The notes beneath the pieces are model-generated. The model had not been told where the DNA came from, did no database searches, and saw nothing but the letters and a program-made list of their open reading frames with translations. Shown here one piece after another: positions 7,906 to 16,355 of a stretch of 64,000 nucleotides of DNA. The DNA is from Candidatus Methylomirabilota bacterium (lineage in GTDB: Bacteria > Methylomirabilota > Methylomirabilia > Rokubacteriales > CSP1-6): the NCBI GenBank assembly GCA_035315345.1, contig DATFYA010000193.1, positions 53,726-117,725 on the forward strand, read 5' to 3'. Position 1 is the stretch's first letter, and every line of letters starts with the position of its first letter. The translations under genes were made by a program, and so were the position numbers.

Positions 7906-8810
7906 TCATGTCGGCCGCGAAGCGGTTCCTGTTGAGGTTCGAAGCGTTCCATGACCTTCGAGATGGTCGGGCCCAGCGGCAGCGGCGCGAGGCTGGTCTA
8001 GAGCTGCCGGTCATTCCCGACTACCCCTTCCGATCGGTTCCCCGGTATGGTCACGGCCTTCCACCCCACGGCCCGCTTGTCGACATTCTTGATCGGCATC
8101 GGAGCGCCTACGCGGCGCTTCTGCGCCAGTTCGAGGCTTTCCGAAACGGTCTCCACGACATCGCGCTCGATCGTCCACCCGATGCGGGCCAGCCCTACTG
8201 GCGGAACGGCTACTTCTCCGGCCTCGACGCGGTCTCTCTCTACGCGTTTGCGGCCCTCTACAAGCCACGCCGCTACATCGAGGTCGGGTCCGGAAACTCC
8301 ACGAAGTTCATGCGGAGGGCCATCCTCGATCACGGACTCGGTACTCACATCCTCTCGATCGATCCACACCCGCGTGTCGAGATCGACCGGCTTTGCGAAG
8401 AGGTCCGACGGACTCGCCTCGAAGAGGTAGACGTGACGCTGTTCGACGACCTGACCGCCGGCGATATCTTGCTCGTGGATGGCTCACACCGTGTCTTCAT
8501 GAATTCCGATGTCGCGGTTGTATTTCTCGACATTCTTCCGCGACTCAAGCCAGGGGTATTGATCTATTTCGACGACATCTTCCTGCCCCTCGACTACCCT
8601 CCCGAGTGGATGGATCGCTACTATTCGGAACAGTATCTGCTCGCCGCCACGCTTCTGGCGGAAGGTCCCCATCTCGAGATCGTCTTGCCGTGCACCTTTG
8701 TGCGACTGAGGCCGGACCTCAAGGACATCCCCGACTCGTTGGAGCGAGATAGCAAGATCACGGGCGCGGGACTGAGCTGGGGCAGCGGATTTTGGCTGCG
8801 GCGGCGCTGA
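7902..8810 (+). CDS. Class I SAM-dependent methyltransferase-like protein (Methyltransf_24 type)
   Basis: 302 residues; the ATG at 7902 overlaps the upstream stop, and a second ATG lies two codons on. The core Rossmann motif is 'RYIEVGSGNSTKFMRRAI' with 'LSIDPHP' as the acidic end of strand 2. 'DILLVDGSHRVFMNSDV' and 'LKPGVLIYFDDIFLP' follow, the latter being the DD motif of this family. It probably modifies sugars or lipid-linked intermediates of the EPS, but the substrate is unknown. It ends the plus-strand run and faces a decayed glycosyltransferase and a convergent GT2 gene. A second protein with the same layout is at 15654-16355. Confidence 0.72.
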   Translation: MIMSAAKRFLLRFEAFHDLRDGRAQRQRREAGLELPVIPDYPFRSVPRYGHGLPPHGPLVDILDRHRSAYAALLRQFEAFRNGLHDIALDRPPDAGQPYWRNGYFSGLDAVSLYAFAALYKPRRYIEVGSGNSTKFMRRAILDHGLGTHILSIDPHPRVEIDRLCEEVRRTRLEEVDVTLFDDLTAGDILLVDGSHRVFMNSDVAVVFLDILPRLKPGVLIYFDDIFLPLDYPPEWMDRYYSEQYLLAATLLAEGPHLEIVLPCTFVRLRPDLKDIPDSLERDSKITGAGLSWGSGFWLRRR

Positions 8811-8822
8811 CCCCCGGCTGCG

Positions 8823-9205
8823 CTACGCGGTGTGCCGCTTCTCGAAAAGGTCACGAGAGGCGGTCTTCGGCCGATCCTCGAGCGAATTCCACGAGTATCT
8901 CTCCTCGATCAGACGTCGGCCTCCAGCCGCGAGCCGTCGACGCGGATCCTGATCCCCGAGAACGGCGACGCAGGCGGCGGCTGGTCGGGGATTACCGCGC
9001 CGTTCGGGATGACCTCCACGTTCGCTCGACCAAGCCACTCCGATCCTGTCGGCAGCAGACCAAGGTCTCCATGTCATCGAGGTCGAGGCCCGTGGGCGCG
9101 AGGGCGGCCCGGCGCCGGGTGACGGACTCGAGATTCGGGGCCACCCAGAGCTTGGCGACATCGAGCAGGTCCGTGGACGGGGCGATTCTGGACCGCTGGA
9201 TCCGT
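8823..9205 (-). pseudogene. Remnant of a GT4 glycosyltransferase
   Basis: No intact gene fills the 403-bp gap between two convergent genes. On the minus strand one frame reads 'NVEVIPNGAV' (about 8993-9022), the linker motif of GT4 enzymes. A different frame reads 'RRRLAAGGRRLIEERYSWNSL' in overlapping pieces (about 8885-8950), the usual GT4 C-terminus. In a whole enzyme these motifs are roughly 200 residues apart; here about 25 codons separate them. The region therefore looks like a gene with an internal deletion and frameshift. The decay call rests on motif recognition by eye. Confidence 0.6.
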
Positions 9206-9213
9206 AAAGCGTC

Positions 9214-10365
9214 CTAGTTCACGCTGCCTCGGGACAGGGCCGCGGTTTCCCACACCCGGAAGCGCCGGCCGGCGCAGGCATCGATGACGCCCATCACACC
9301 GGCGAGCGCCACCAGGACCACGTAGAACGGCAGCGAGAACAGCCGGCCCGGCCTGAGTCCGGCGCGCGCCAGGATGTATCCCACGAGGGCCAGCGCCCAG
9401 AAGGCGACCTGGGGCACCAGGAGCAGGCCGAAGGGAGAGCGAGGCGCCAGGGCCGCGGTGGACACGAGCAGCAGGACGAGGGGCACCGCGGTCAGCCAAC
9501 GCAGGACCTTGCGAGAGAGGAACTGCCAGGCGCGGAGCGGGGTGAGCTGGGCGCGCAGCCGCCAGATGGCCAGCGCACCCTGGGCCACGATGCGCCGCTG
9601 TCGGGAGAATTCCTCCCGGCCGGTGTGGGCGGGTCGCTCCACCGAGCGGACGGTCGGCTCGTAGCGCAGCCAGCGGCCGGTTCGCCCGATTCGCAGTGGA
9701 AGCTCCAGGTCGTTGGCCACCTCGGGATGGAGCGGCTCGAACAGCGCCGCCCGGATCGCGAAGACGGACCCCACGCAGACGAGCACCGACCCGATGCGGC
9801 TCTCCAGCTGCTTGATGAGGGACTCGTAGCCCCAGTAGACCCGGGTTCCCTCTGAGACGGCCGACTCCGCCCGCTCGTCCCGATAGTGCATCTCGCCGGT
9901 GACGCAGCCGACGCGCGGATCGGCGAAATGCCGAGCGATCCGGCGGAGCGCCCCCGACTCGATGTGGGAGTTCGCGTCGGTGAAGAACAGGATCTCGCCT
10001 CGCGCGAGCTGGGCCAGGCGATTGAGCGCCGCGCTCTTGCCGCCGCGCGGCTCCATCCGGACGAACGTCAGTCGCGCGTCGGTCATGCCCCGGACGATCT
10101 CGTCGGTGCGGTCCTCGGAGCCATCGGAGGCCACCAGGACCTCGAGGCGGTCGGCGGGATAGTCCCAGCCCAACGTCTCGGCGAGCTTCCACGCGATGTC
10201 GCGCTCCTCGTTCCACGCGGCAATGAGCACCGACACGGAGGGCCGGTGGTCGGCGCGGATGGCGGGCTCGACTTTCCGCACCAGGCCCAGCAGCCACAGG
10301 ATGAGCGGATAGCCCACGTAGACGTAGGCGATCCAGACAACACCGACCCAGAACAAGGCGATCAT
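9214..10365 (-). CDS. GT2-family membrane glycosyltransferase (polysaccharide synthase type)
   Basis: 383 residues with an N-terminal helix (IALFWVGVVWIAYVYVGYPLI), a GT2 domain and a C-terminal multi-helix part. GT2 motifs are 'VSVLIAAWNEERDIAWKL', 'VLVASDGSEDRTDEI', 'FFTDANS' (DxD equivalent), 'GVNDLELPLRIG'-like region reading 'EVANDLELP', and 'SRQRRIVAQG', the position of QxxRW. Such enzymes make or extend extracellular polysaccharide at the inner membrane. A 287-bp spacer separates it from the upstream heptose operon, and no clear promoter was seen there. Its product could be a processive synthase or a single-sugar transferase. Confidence 0.82.
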   Translation of the reverse strand: MIALFWVGVVWIAYVYVGYPLILWLLGLVRKVEPAIRADHRPSVSVLIAAWNEERDIAWKLAETLGWDYPADRLEVLVASDGSEDRTDEIVRGMTDARLTFVRMEPRGGKSAALNRLAQLARGEILFFTDANSHIESGALRRIARHFADPRVGCVTGEMHYRDERAESAVSEGTRVYWGYESLIKQLESRIGSVLVCVGSVFAIRAALFEPLHPEVANDLELPLRIGRTGRWLRYEPTVRSVERPAHTGREEFSRQRRIVAQGALAIWRLRAQLTPLRAWQFLSRKVLRWLTAVPLVLLLVSTAALAPRSPFGLLLVPQVAFWALALVGYILARAGLRPGRLFSLPFYVVLVALAGVMGVIDACAGRRFRVWETAALSRGSVN

Positions 10366-10652
10366 CGAGAACGGACCGCAGCTTCCGCGTGGCCGGTCGG
10401 TGCTGTACGATTCATGCGGAGTCGCGAGCCTCGGACCATTCTATACGCACGCACCCGGTCGCGCACTTCGTCGAGAATCCTCCCTGACGGCAACTGGCCG
10501 CCCGACCTCCGTCTCATGGACGCAAGACGGTGATCGTCGTCGGCTTGCGAAGCGGGGCTCGCTCTCCTCGCCGATCGTCGCGGGCTGCCCCATTGTCGCC
10601 TCTACCGGCAGGTCGCCCGAGACGCCCGGCCCCGCCCGTGAAGGGCCGCGCG

Positions 10653-11264
10653 TTACCCCGATGTGTCGCGGGCGATCATGTCCCGGAGGCACGTGGTGAC
10701 GATGTGATCCAGGGCCATGTGCAGGTCCTCGATGGGACCGTAGTCGTCACTGGAGACGATCACCGCCCGGTCTACGAGGTCCTTCAGCTTGCCGCCCTTG
10801 AATCCGAGGATGCCGATGGTCTCGGCTCCGAGGCGTCGAGCCAGCTTGACCGCCTCGACGACGTTGGGCGAGTTCCCGCTCCCGCTGATCGCGATGAGCA
10901 CGTCGCCGGGGTCGGTGAAGGTCCGCACCTGCTCCACGAAGATGCGGTCATAGCCGGCATCGTTCGCCCACGCGGTCATCAGCGGGATGTTGTCGGTCAA
11001 GGACAGAACCTTGAAGCGGCCGGTGGGGGTCGCGTCCCCCGGAAACTGACCGAAGACGTTCTTCGCCAGGTCGCAGGCCATGTGCGAGGCGGTGGCGGCG
11101 CTGCCCCCGTTCCCGACGATCAGCACCTTCCGCCCCTCTCGGTAGGCGGCATACAGGCGATGGACGATGTCCTCGACTGCGTCCACCGGCAGGCTATCTA
11201 GCGCAGCGCGCAGTCGGCCGAGATATCCTTGCACCGTGCCGCGTACGTCCACGTCGGGCTTCAT
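10653..11264 (-). CDS. gmhA: Phosphoheptose isomerase (SIS domain)
   Basis: 203-residue SIS-domain protein. GmhA converts sedoheptulose 7-phosphate to D-glycero-D-manno-heptose 7-phosphate. Visible motifs are 'VLIVGNGGSAATASHMACDL' (phosphosugar site), 'LTDNIPLMTAWAND', 'FVEQVRTFTDPGDVLIAISG' and 'SGNSPNVVEAV'. The length matches the family. The ATG overlaps the stop of the heptose kinase gene, and GmhB- and HddC-like genes are in the same operon. This context favours GmhA over the related DiaA, which lacks such neighbours. Confidence 0.88.
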   Translation of the reverse strand: MKPDVDVRGTVQGYLGRLRAALDSLPVDAVEDIVHRLYAAYREGRKVLIVGNGGSAATASHMACDLAKNVFGQFPGDATPTGRFKVLSLTDNIPLMTAWANDAGYDRIFVEQVRTFTDPGDVLIAISGSGNSPNVVEAVKLARRLGAETIGILGFKGGKLKDLVDRAVIVSSDDYGPIEDLHMALDHIVTTCLRDMIARDTSG

Positions 11265-12250
11265 CCGTTCTCCTCCACGTAGATGATCTTGCTTCCCTGG
11301 GGTTCACAGCCAATGGGCAGCGCGGGCAGCTCGGGCAGCGCCTCTCGGATGGCTCGATGCCGCTCGGGAGGTGCGTAGAGCAGCAGGAAGCCCCCGCCCC
11401 CGGCCCCGGTGATCTTCCCTCCGATGGCTCCATGACGACGGGCCCGCTCGTACCATTCGTCGATCCGCGGGCTGGTGATGCCGCTGGCCAGCTTCTTCTT
11501 GGCCAGCCAGCCCTGATGCAGCACTTCGCCGACCCCTCCGAGGTCGTTGGCGACCAGGGCCGCGCGTAGGTCCTCGGTCTGGGCCACCATGGCACGCAGG
11601 ACGTCTCGCTTGCCCACGTCGTCGTGAGTATTCCGGGTCTGCTCGAGCAGGATGTCGTCGGCCGAGCGGGTGACGCCGGTGTAGAGCAGCAGCAGGCTCT
11701 CCTGGAGCGCGCGCTTGGTGTTCGGGGAGCAGATGACCGGGTCGACGAACACGCTCTCGTCCGGGTTGAACCGGATGTGCTGCAGCCCGCCGTACGCCGC
11801 GATGTACTGGTCTTGCTTGCCGATGGGCTTGCCGCACACGTCGATCTCGATCCGACAGGCCTCCCGGGCCAGCCGCTCGGCGCCCACGTGCTGACCCATG
11901 TAGGCATAGAGCGCGGTCAGCAGGCCCACCGTGTAGGTGCTGGACGAGCCCAGCCCGGTCCCCTGCGAAGGGATGTCCGAGATCGACGTGATCTCGATCC
12001 CGCTGTCCACTCCCACCACCCGGAGGGCCTCCCGGATCAGCTCGTGCTTGAGCTCGTCCACGCTATCCACGATCTCGGTAATCGAATAGCTGGCCCGGAT
12101 GCGATGATCGAACTTCCGGTTCACCGTGATGTAGATGTACTTCTTGATCGCGGTGCTGAGCACCGCGCCGGGCTCGTGCCGGTAGAAGGCGGGCAGATCG
12201 CTTCCCCCGCCGGTGAAGCTGACGCGCAGAGGGGTGCGCGAAATGATCAT
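11261..12250 (-). CDS. hddA: D-glycero-D-manno-heptose 7-phosphate 1-kinase (GHMP family)
   Basis: 329 residues from ATG 12250, which overlaps the galE stop. The frame is open upstream, but that part is the antisense-like shadow of galE. The start 'MIISRTPLRVSFTGGGSDLP' is diagnostic of HddA-like GHMP kinases. The ATP loop is 'SQGTGLGSSSTYTVGLLTAL', and the C-terminal motif is 'GGKITGAGGGGFLLLY'. HddA phosphorylates C1 of heptose 7-phosphate in the GDP-heptose branch (alpha anomer). With gmhA, gmhB and hddC nearby the pathway is complete. Confidence 0.9.
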   Translation of the reverse strand: MIISRTPLRVSFTGGGSDLPAFYRHEPGAVLSTAIKKYIYITVNRKFDHRIRASYSITEIVDSVDELKHELIREALRVVGVDSGIEITSISDIPSQGTGLGSSSTYTVGLLTALYAYMGQHVGAERLAREACRIEIDVCGKPIGKQDQYIAAYGGLQHIRFNPDESVFVDPVICSPNTKRALQESLLLLYTGVTRSADDILLEQTRNTHDDVGKRDVLRAMVAQTEDLRAALVANDLGGVGEVLHQGWLAKKKLASGITSPRIDEWYERARRHGAIGGKITGAGGGGFLLLYAPPERHRAIREALPELPALPIGCEPQGSKIIYVEENG

Positions 12251-13227
12251 GCCTCGTAGCCTTTCGGGTGGTCGAGGCGCCACGCCCATGCGGTTTCCAC
12301 CATCTCGCCGAGGCCAGGATACCGTGGCGTCCATCCCAGCTCGGCCCGGATTCGGTCGTGACTGGCGATGAGGCGAGCCGGATCTCCCGGCCGCCGGCCC
12401 TCCGCCGCGACCGGAATGTCCCGCCCGGTCACCCGTCGCACCGTGTTCACGACCTCCAGATTCGAGTAGCCGGCGCCGTTGCCCATGTTGAAGGCCTGGC
12501 CGCCGATCCGATCGACCTCCCGGAGGGCCAGCAGGTGCGCCTGGGCGATATCCGACACGTGGATGTAGTCGCGAATACAGGTTCCGTCCGGAGTGTCGTA
12601 ATCGGTGCCGAACAGCCGGATGCCGTCCCGCTGTCCGAGCGCGACCTCCAGCAAAATGGGGATGAGATGTGTCTCGGGCCGGTGGGACTCCCCGCACCGC
12701 GTGGTCGCCCCGCACGCGTTGAAATAGCGCAGGGCCACGTACTTCAGGCGGCCGGCGCGACGATACCATTCGAGCATCCGCTCGAAGGCGAGCTTGGACT
12801 CGCCGTACGAGTTGATCGGCGCGTGCGGCGCACTTTCGACGATGGGGATGCTCACCGGCTCCCCGTACACCGCCGCCGTCGAGGAGAACACGATGCGCCG
12901 CACTCCGGATGCGGTCATGGCCTCCAGCAGGTTGAGCCCGCCGATGACGTTGGCGGTGAAGAAGCGTCCCGGGTCCGTCATCGACTCGGCGATCAGCGCT
13001 TCCGCGGCCAGATGGACCACCGCGTCCACCGGGCTCCGCGACAGTAGTGACGCGAGCCATGAGCCGTCGCGAAGATCTCCCTGGACGAAGTGGGCTCGCG
13101 GATCTACGGCCGCGCGAAAACCGTGCAGGAGGCTGTCCAGGGCGACCACGTCGTGGCCCTGCTCGACCAGCTGCTCGGTGACTACGCTGCCGATGTAGCC
13201 GCCCGCCCCGGTGACCAGGACCTTCAC
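12247..13227 (-). CDS. galE: UDP-glucose 4-epimerase
   Basis: 326-residue extended short-chain dehydrogenase. NAD-binding 'VLVTGAGGYIGSVVTEQLVE' is at the N-terminus. Active-site 'YGESKLAFE' supplies the Tyr/Lys pair, with 'FSSTAAVYG' before it. 'LRYFNACGA' and 'FNMGNGAGYSNLEVV' are typical of GalE. It interconverts UDP-glucose and UDP-galactose, or the N-acetyl forms, in the cytoplasm. GTG start 13227 overlaps the gmhB stop. It sits between hddA and gmhB, suggesting that galactose and heptose occur in the same glycan. Confidence 0.9.
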   Translation of the reverse strand: MKVLVTGAGGYIGSVVTEQLVEQGHDVVALDSLLHGFRAAVDPRAHFVQGDLRDGSWLASLLSRSPVDAVVHLAAEALIAESMTDPGRFFTANVIGGLNLLEAMTASGVRRIVFSSTAAVYGEPVSIPIVESAPHAPINSYGESKLAFERMLEWYRRAGRLKYVALRYFNACGATTRCGESHRPETHLIPILLEVALGQRDGIRLFGTDYDTPDGTCIRDYIHVSDIAQAHLLALREVDRIGGQAFNMGNGAGYSNLEVVNTVRRVTGRDIPVAAEGRRPGDPARLIASHDRIRAELGWTPRYPGLGEMVETAWAWRLDHPKGYEA

Positions 13228-13778
13228 GACCGGACTCCCGCTCGCCCGAGGACGTAGTCGACGGCCGCGTTCAGATCCTCCACACAGAGGAGATGGTCGC
13301 CCGCGGCCAGGCCGGCCCGCTGCTCACGTCCCCGTCCGGTCAGGACCAGGATGCCCCGCACTCCCGCCGAGCGGGCCGCGTCCATGTCGGTCGTGGCGTC
13401 GCCGATCGCGTACGAGCCGGCCAGGTCCAGATCGAGCTCCCGGGCCGCCTGCAGGAACATCCCCGGCGCGGGCTTCCGGCACTCGCACCGGTCGTCGGGA
13501 TGATGCGGGCACAGGTAGGTGGCGTCCACCCGCCCCCCGGCCGCCTCGATCTCGGTGACCACACGCTGGTTGATCTCCCGCGCCTCCTCCAACGTGATGA
13601 TTCTCCTTCCGACGGCGGACTGATTCGTGACCAGCACGACTGCATGGCCGGTGCGCCCGAGCCGCCGGAGGGCCCCGACCGCCCCGGGCAGGAAGTGGAC
13701 TTCTCCCCAGGACTTCACGTAGTCCGCCCGGTTCTCGATGATGACGCCGTCGCGGTCCAGGAATACCGCGGCCCGCAC
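13224..13778 (-). CDS. gmhB: D-glycero-D-manno-heptose 1,7-bisphosphate 7-phosphatase
   Basis: 184-residue HAD-IIIA (HisB-like) phosphatase from GTG 13778, one base overlapping the stop of hddC. 'FLDRDGVIIENRADYVKSW' carries the nucleophilic Asp-x-Asp. 'VLVTNQSAVGR' is HAD motif II. 'CPHHPDDRCECRKPAPGM' holds the zinc-binding Cys/His loop and the motif III Lys, and 'IGDATTDMDAARSAG' is motif IV. The enzyme removes the C7 phosphate before nucleotidyl transfer. The frame is open further upstream, but that stretch is the shadow of hddC. Confidence 0.9.
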   Translation of the reverse strand: MRAAVFLDRDGVIIENRADYVKSWGEVHFLPGAVGALRRLGRTGHAVVLVTNQSAVGRRIITLEEAREINQRVVTEIEAAGGRVDATYLCPHHPDDRCECRKPAPGMFLQAARELDLDLAGSYAIGDATTDMDAARSAGVRGILVLTGRGREQRAGLAAGDHLLCVEDLNAAVDYVLGRAGVRS

Positions 13779-14530
13779 TACCGGCCACCTCCGGCGGGGA
13801 CGAAGGCTCGCGCCGCGTCGGTCGGCCATTCTCGCTGGACCTGGGCATAGCGCTCGGGCGATCCGACGTCGAGCAGATACGCCGAATCCGGAATGATCCA
13901 GCCATGAAGCGGCACCCCGGATTGCAGCAGCGCGGGCAGGACGTCGTGTCCGAAGTCGGCGAAGCACCCGGCCGGCACGTACTGCAGCAACTCGGGATCG
14001 ACCACGAGCACGCCGGTGCTGGCGAGATCCGAGAAGACGTCCTCCCTCCGTGGCTTCTCGACGAACCTGAGGATCCGTCCGCGCTCGTCGAGGCCGACGA
14101 TGCCGCAATCCCAGGGATTGGGCACGTGGTAGAGGCTGATGCTGAGATGAGGCGCCGGCGGTCTGGAGCGGTGAAAGTCGATCAGGGCACCCAGATCGAA
14201 ATCGGTCAGCACGTCTCCATAGACCAGTACGAACGTCTCATCCAGAAACGGCGACAGGCGCTTGGCGCCGCCGGCGGTGCCCAGGATCTCCTCTTCCACC
14301 GAATAGGTGATGTCGACGCCGAAGCCCGCGCCGCTTCCGAAATGGTCCATCACGACCTGAGGACGGTGATGGAGGTTCATCGCGATCCGGGTGACGTCAT
14401 GGTGGCGCAGCCAGGCGATGATGTGCTCCAGCAGGGGCCGTCCCGCCACCGGCAGCATCGGCTTGGGCCGGTCGAGCGTGAGCGGTCGCAGCCGCGTGCC
14501 CTCTCCCGCCGCCAGGATCATGGCCTTCAT
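13778..14530 (-). CDS. hddC: D-glycero-alpha-D-manno-heptose 1-phosphate guanylyltransferase-type nucleotidyltransferase
   Basis: 250 residues. 'KAMILAAGEGTRLRPLT' is the nucleotide-binding loop of sugar-1-phosphate nucleotidyltransferases, followed by 'RPKPMLPVAGRPLLEHII'. 'FVLVYGDVLTDFDL' carries the metal-binding Asp, with 'STGVLVVDPELL' and 'LLDVGSPERYAQVQ' near the end. By sequence alone it could be a mannose-1-phosphate or glucose-1-phosphate transferase. The gmhA/hddA/gmhB neighbours point to GDP-heptose formation. Start and stop overlap both neighbours in the operon. Confidence 0.82.
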   Translation of the reverse strand: MKAMILAAGEGTRLRPLTLDRPKPMLPVAGRPLLEHIIAWLRHHDVTRIAMNLHHRPQVVMDHFGSGAGFGVDITYSVEEEILGTAGGAKRLSPFLDETFVLVYGDVLTDFDLGALIDFHRSRPPAPHLSISLYHVPNPWDCGIVGLDERGRILRFVEKPRREDVFSDLASTGVLVVDPELLQYVPAGCFADFGHDVLPALLQSGVPLHGWIIPDSAYLLDVGSPERYAQVQREWPTDAARAFVPAGGGR

Positions 14531-15657
14531 CGCGCCCCGGTCTTCTCCTTCCAGGTCGACAGGTACAAGGCCTGGGTTCGCTCGACGAGCCGCTCCTCGG
14601 TGAAGTGCTCCAGCACCCACTCGCGCCCGGCCCGAGCCAGGTCGCGACGCAGCGCCGGGTCCCGCAGCATCTCGCACACCGCGCCGCCGAGGGCCGCCAC
14701 GTCCCCGGCCGGCACCGTGAGCCCGGTCTTTCCCGAGATGACGATCTCCGGGGTGCCATCCACCGCGCTGGCCACGACGGGCCGGCCCGCCGCGAGGGAC
14801 TCCATGGGCACCAGCGGCAGCCCCTCGAAGAAGGAGGGGAGCACGGTCACGTCTCCCAGGGCCAGCCAGTCGGCCACATTCGATTGATGGCCGACGAAGC
14901 GGACCGTGTCCTGGAGCCCGAGGCGAGCCGCCTGATTCTCGAGGGCGCCGCGACTGGAGCCGTCGCCCACGCAGACCAGCCGCACCGCGGGAAACTCGCG
15001 CCGGACCATCGGCAGCGCGTCGAGCAGCACGTGGTGCCCCTTCTGCGGCTCGAGCCGGCCCAGCACGATCAGCACCGGGTCGTCGTGGCCGAATCCCAGA
15101 CTCTCCCGCAGGCCGGCGGGCGGCCGGTGATCGGGATGGAACCGTTTCAGGTCATCGCCGTGATAGATGAGCTCGACCTTCTCGGCGGGCAGGCCCTTCT
15201 CCTCCATCAGGTAGCGCGCATTGGCCTGGCAGTTGGCCAGGTAGTAGTCGACGCAGCGCCCGACGACGCGGTCGATCCGGTAGTTCGCCTTCCACCCCCG
15301 CCGCCACTGCTCCCGCACGTGAGGCGTCTCCAAGATGACCGGCACGCGGCACAGCCGGCCCAGCGGCGCGGCGAAGATGCTGCTGTAGAACTGGTGGCAG
15401 TGCAGGATGCCCACCCGACGGCTGCGCATGAGGTGCATCAGGCGCACCGCGCTCGCGGCCTGGGTCGGCTTGCGGAGACGGAGGGGAAGCAGCTCCACGT
15501 CGGCGGGAACGTCCGCGCGGAGCTTCTCGGCCACCTCGGGCGTGCACACCAGGTGGAGCCGAAATTGCCGGCGATCGAGCCCGCGCAGCAGCATCAAGAC
15601 GTGCTCCTCGGTGCCGCCCCGGGCGAGCGTGTTCAGGAAGTGGAGCACCGAGATCAA
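14527..15657 (-). CDS. GT4-family glycosyltransferase
   Basis: 376 residues. The proposed start is TTG 15657, which overlaps the upstream stop (TTGA) and places 'LISVLHFLNTLARGGTEEHVL', in shorter segments, at the N-terminus as expected. The donor domain has 'LIVLGRLEPQKGHHVLLDAL', then 'LPSFFEGLPLVPMESLAAGR' with the conserved glutamates, and 'LEHFTEERLVERTQALY' at the end. 'ILHCHQFYSS' matches the acceptor-side His motif. It may use GDP-heptose or UDP-galactose made by the same operon, which is inference only. Confidence 0.87.
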   Translation of the reverse strand: MISVLHFLNTLARGGTEEHVLMLLRGLDRRQFRLHLVCTPEVAEKLRADVPADVELLPLRLRKPTQAASAVRLMHLMRSRRVGILHCHQFYSSIFAAPLGRLCRVPVILETPHVREQWRRGWKANYRIDRVVGRCVDYYLANCQANARYLMEEKGLPAEKVELIYHGDDLKRFHPDHRPPAGLRESLGFGHDDPVLIVLGRLEPQKGHHVLLDALPMVRREFPAVRLVCVGDGSSRGALENQAARLGLQDTVRFVGHQSNVADWLALGDVTVLPSFFEGLPLVPMESLAAGRPVVASAVDGTPEIVISGKTGLTVPAGDVAALGGAVCEMLRDPALRRDLARAGREWVLEHFTEERLVERTQALYLSTWKEKTGAR

Positions 15658-16355
15658 AACATTACCTTCCTCACCTTGCGGAGCAAGGTGGCGTACTCCC
15701 CCCGCCGGGCCAGCTCGAACGCCAGCCGCACGCGCGAGTGCCGCGGACGCCGAACGTCGCTGCGGCTCGAGACATAGGGCTGCTCGGTCCACTCCTTCCA
15801 GGGCACGTACTCCCCGATCTTCCGGAACACCGCGGTCTTCGTCGAGTGTGGGCGGTCGAGTCGCCAACCGGTCTCCGTCTCCAGGAACTCCTTCAGGATC
15901 TTTCCGGTCCAGAGGTGCGTGTCGTCGACGACGAGGAGCCCTCCCACCCGCAGGCTCACCGCGATGTGGAACCAATCGAGGAATGGAGCCGGGAAGCCGT
16001 GACAGCCGTCGATCAGGACCAGATCGAGACGGCGGGGCGTCCAGAGGCGGAAGTACTCGTCCGACCGCATCGGCTGGAAATCGATCGAGTCGATGGGGAT
16101 TCCCTTCTCGGAGCAGTAGGTCTTCAGGCGATCCAGCTCGGGGAAGTCCGGCGCGACACACGTGTGCCGCGCCTGTCGGAGCGCGAAGACCACCGTGCTG
16201 ATGCCCGCTCCGGTCTCGAGCGTGGACGACGTCGCATCGATGTGATCGGACATACACGCGTAGAACTCTCGGGCGAACCCGGAGTAGCTCAGCTCGTTGG
16301 GGGCCCCCCAGGCGTGAACCCTCGGCGGATCACGCAGCAGGTCGTCGAGGGTCAT
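15654..16355 (-). CDS. SAM-dependent methyltransferase-like protein (Methyltransf_24 type)
   Basis: 233 residues. 'TLETGAGISTVVFAL' is motif I and 'CVAPDFPELDRLKTYC' motif II. 'LDLVLIDGCHGFPAPFLDWF' and 'RVGGLLVVDDTHLWTG' carry the IDG-H and DD signatures shared with the protein at 7902-8810. The C-terminal 60 residues are Arg-rich and lack a recognised fold. It is probably a sugar O-methyltransferase of the polysaccharide. It overlaps both neighbours by four bases, placing it in the coupled operon. Confidence 0.7.
   Translation of the reverse strand: MTLDDLLRDPPRVHAWGAPNELSYSGFAREFYACMSDHIDATSSTLETGAGISTVVFALRQARHTCVAPDFPELDRLKTYCSEKGIPIDSIDFQPMRSDEYFRLWTPRRLDLVLIDGCHGFPAPFLDWFHIAVSLRVGGLLVVDDTHLWTGKILKEFLETETGWRLDRPHSTKTAVFRKIGEYVPWKEWTEQPYVSSRSDVRRPRHSRVRLAFELARRGEYATLLRKVRKVMF

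Noticed and set aside
10366..10652. Possible small genes or promoter in the spacer between the GT2 gene and gmhA.
   Set aside because: No frame there has recognisable protein features; a TATAGA-like -10 has no acceptable -35 partner.
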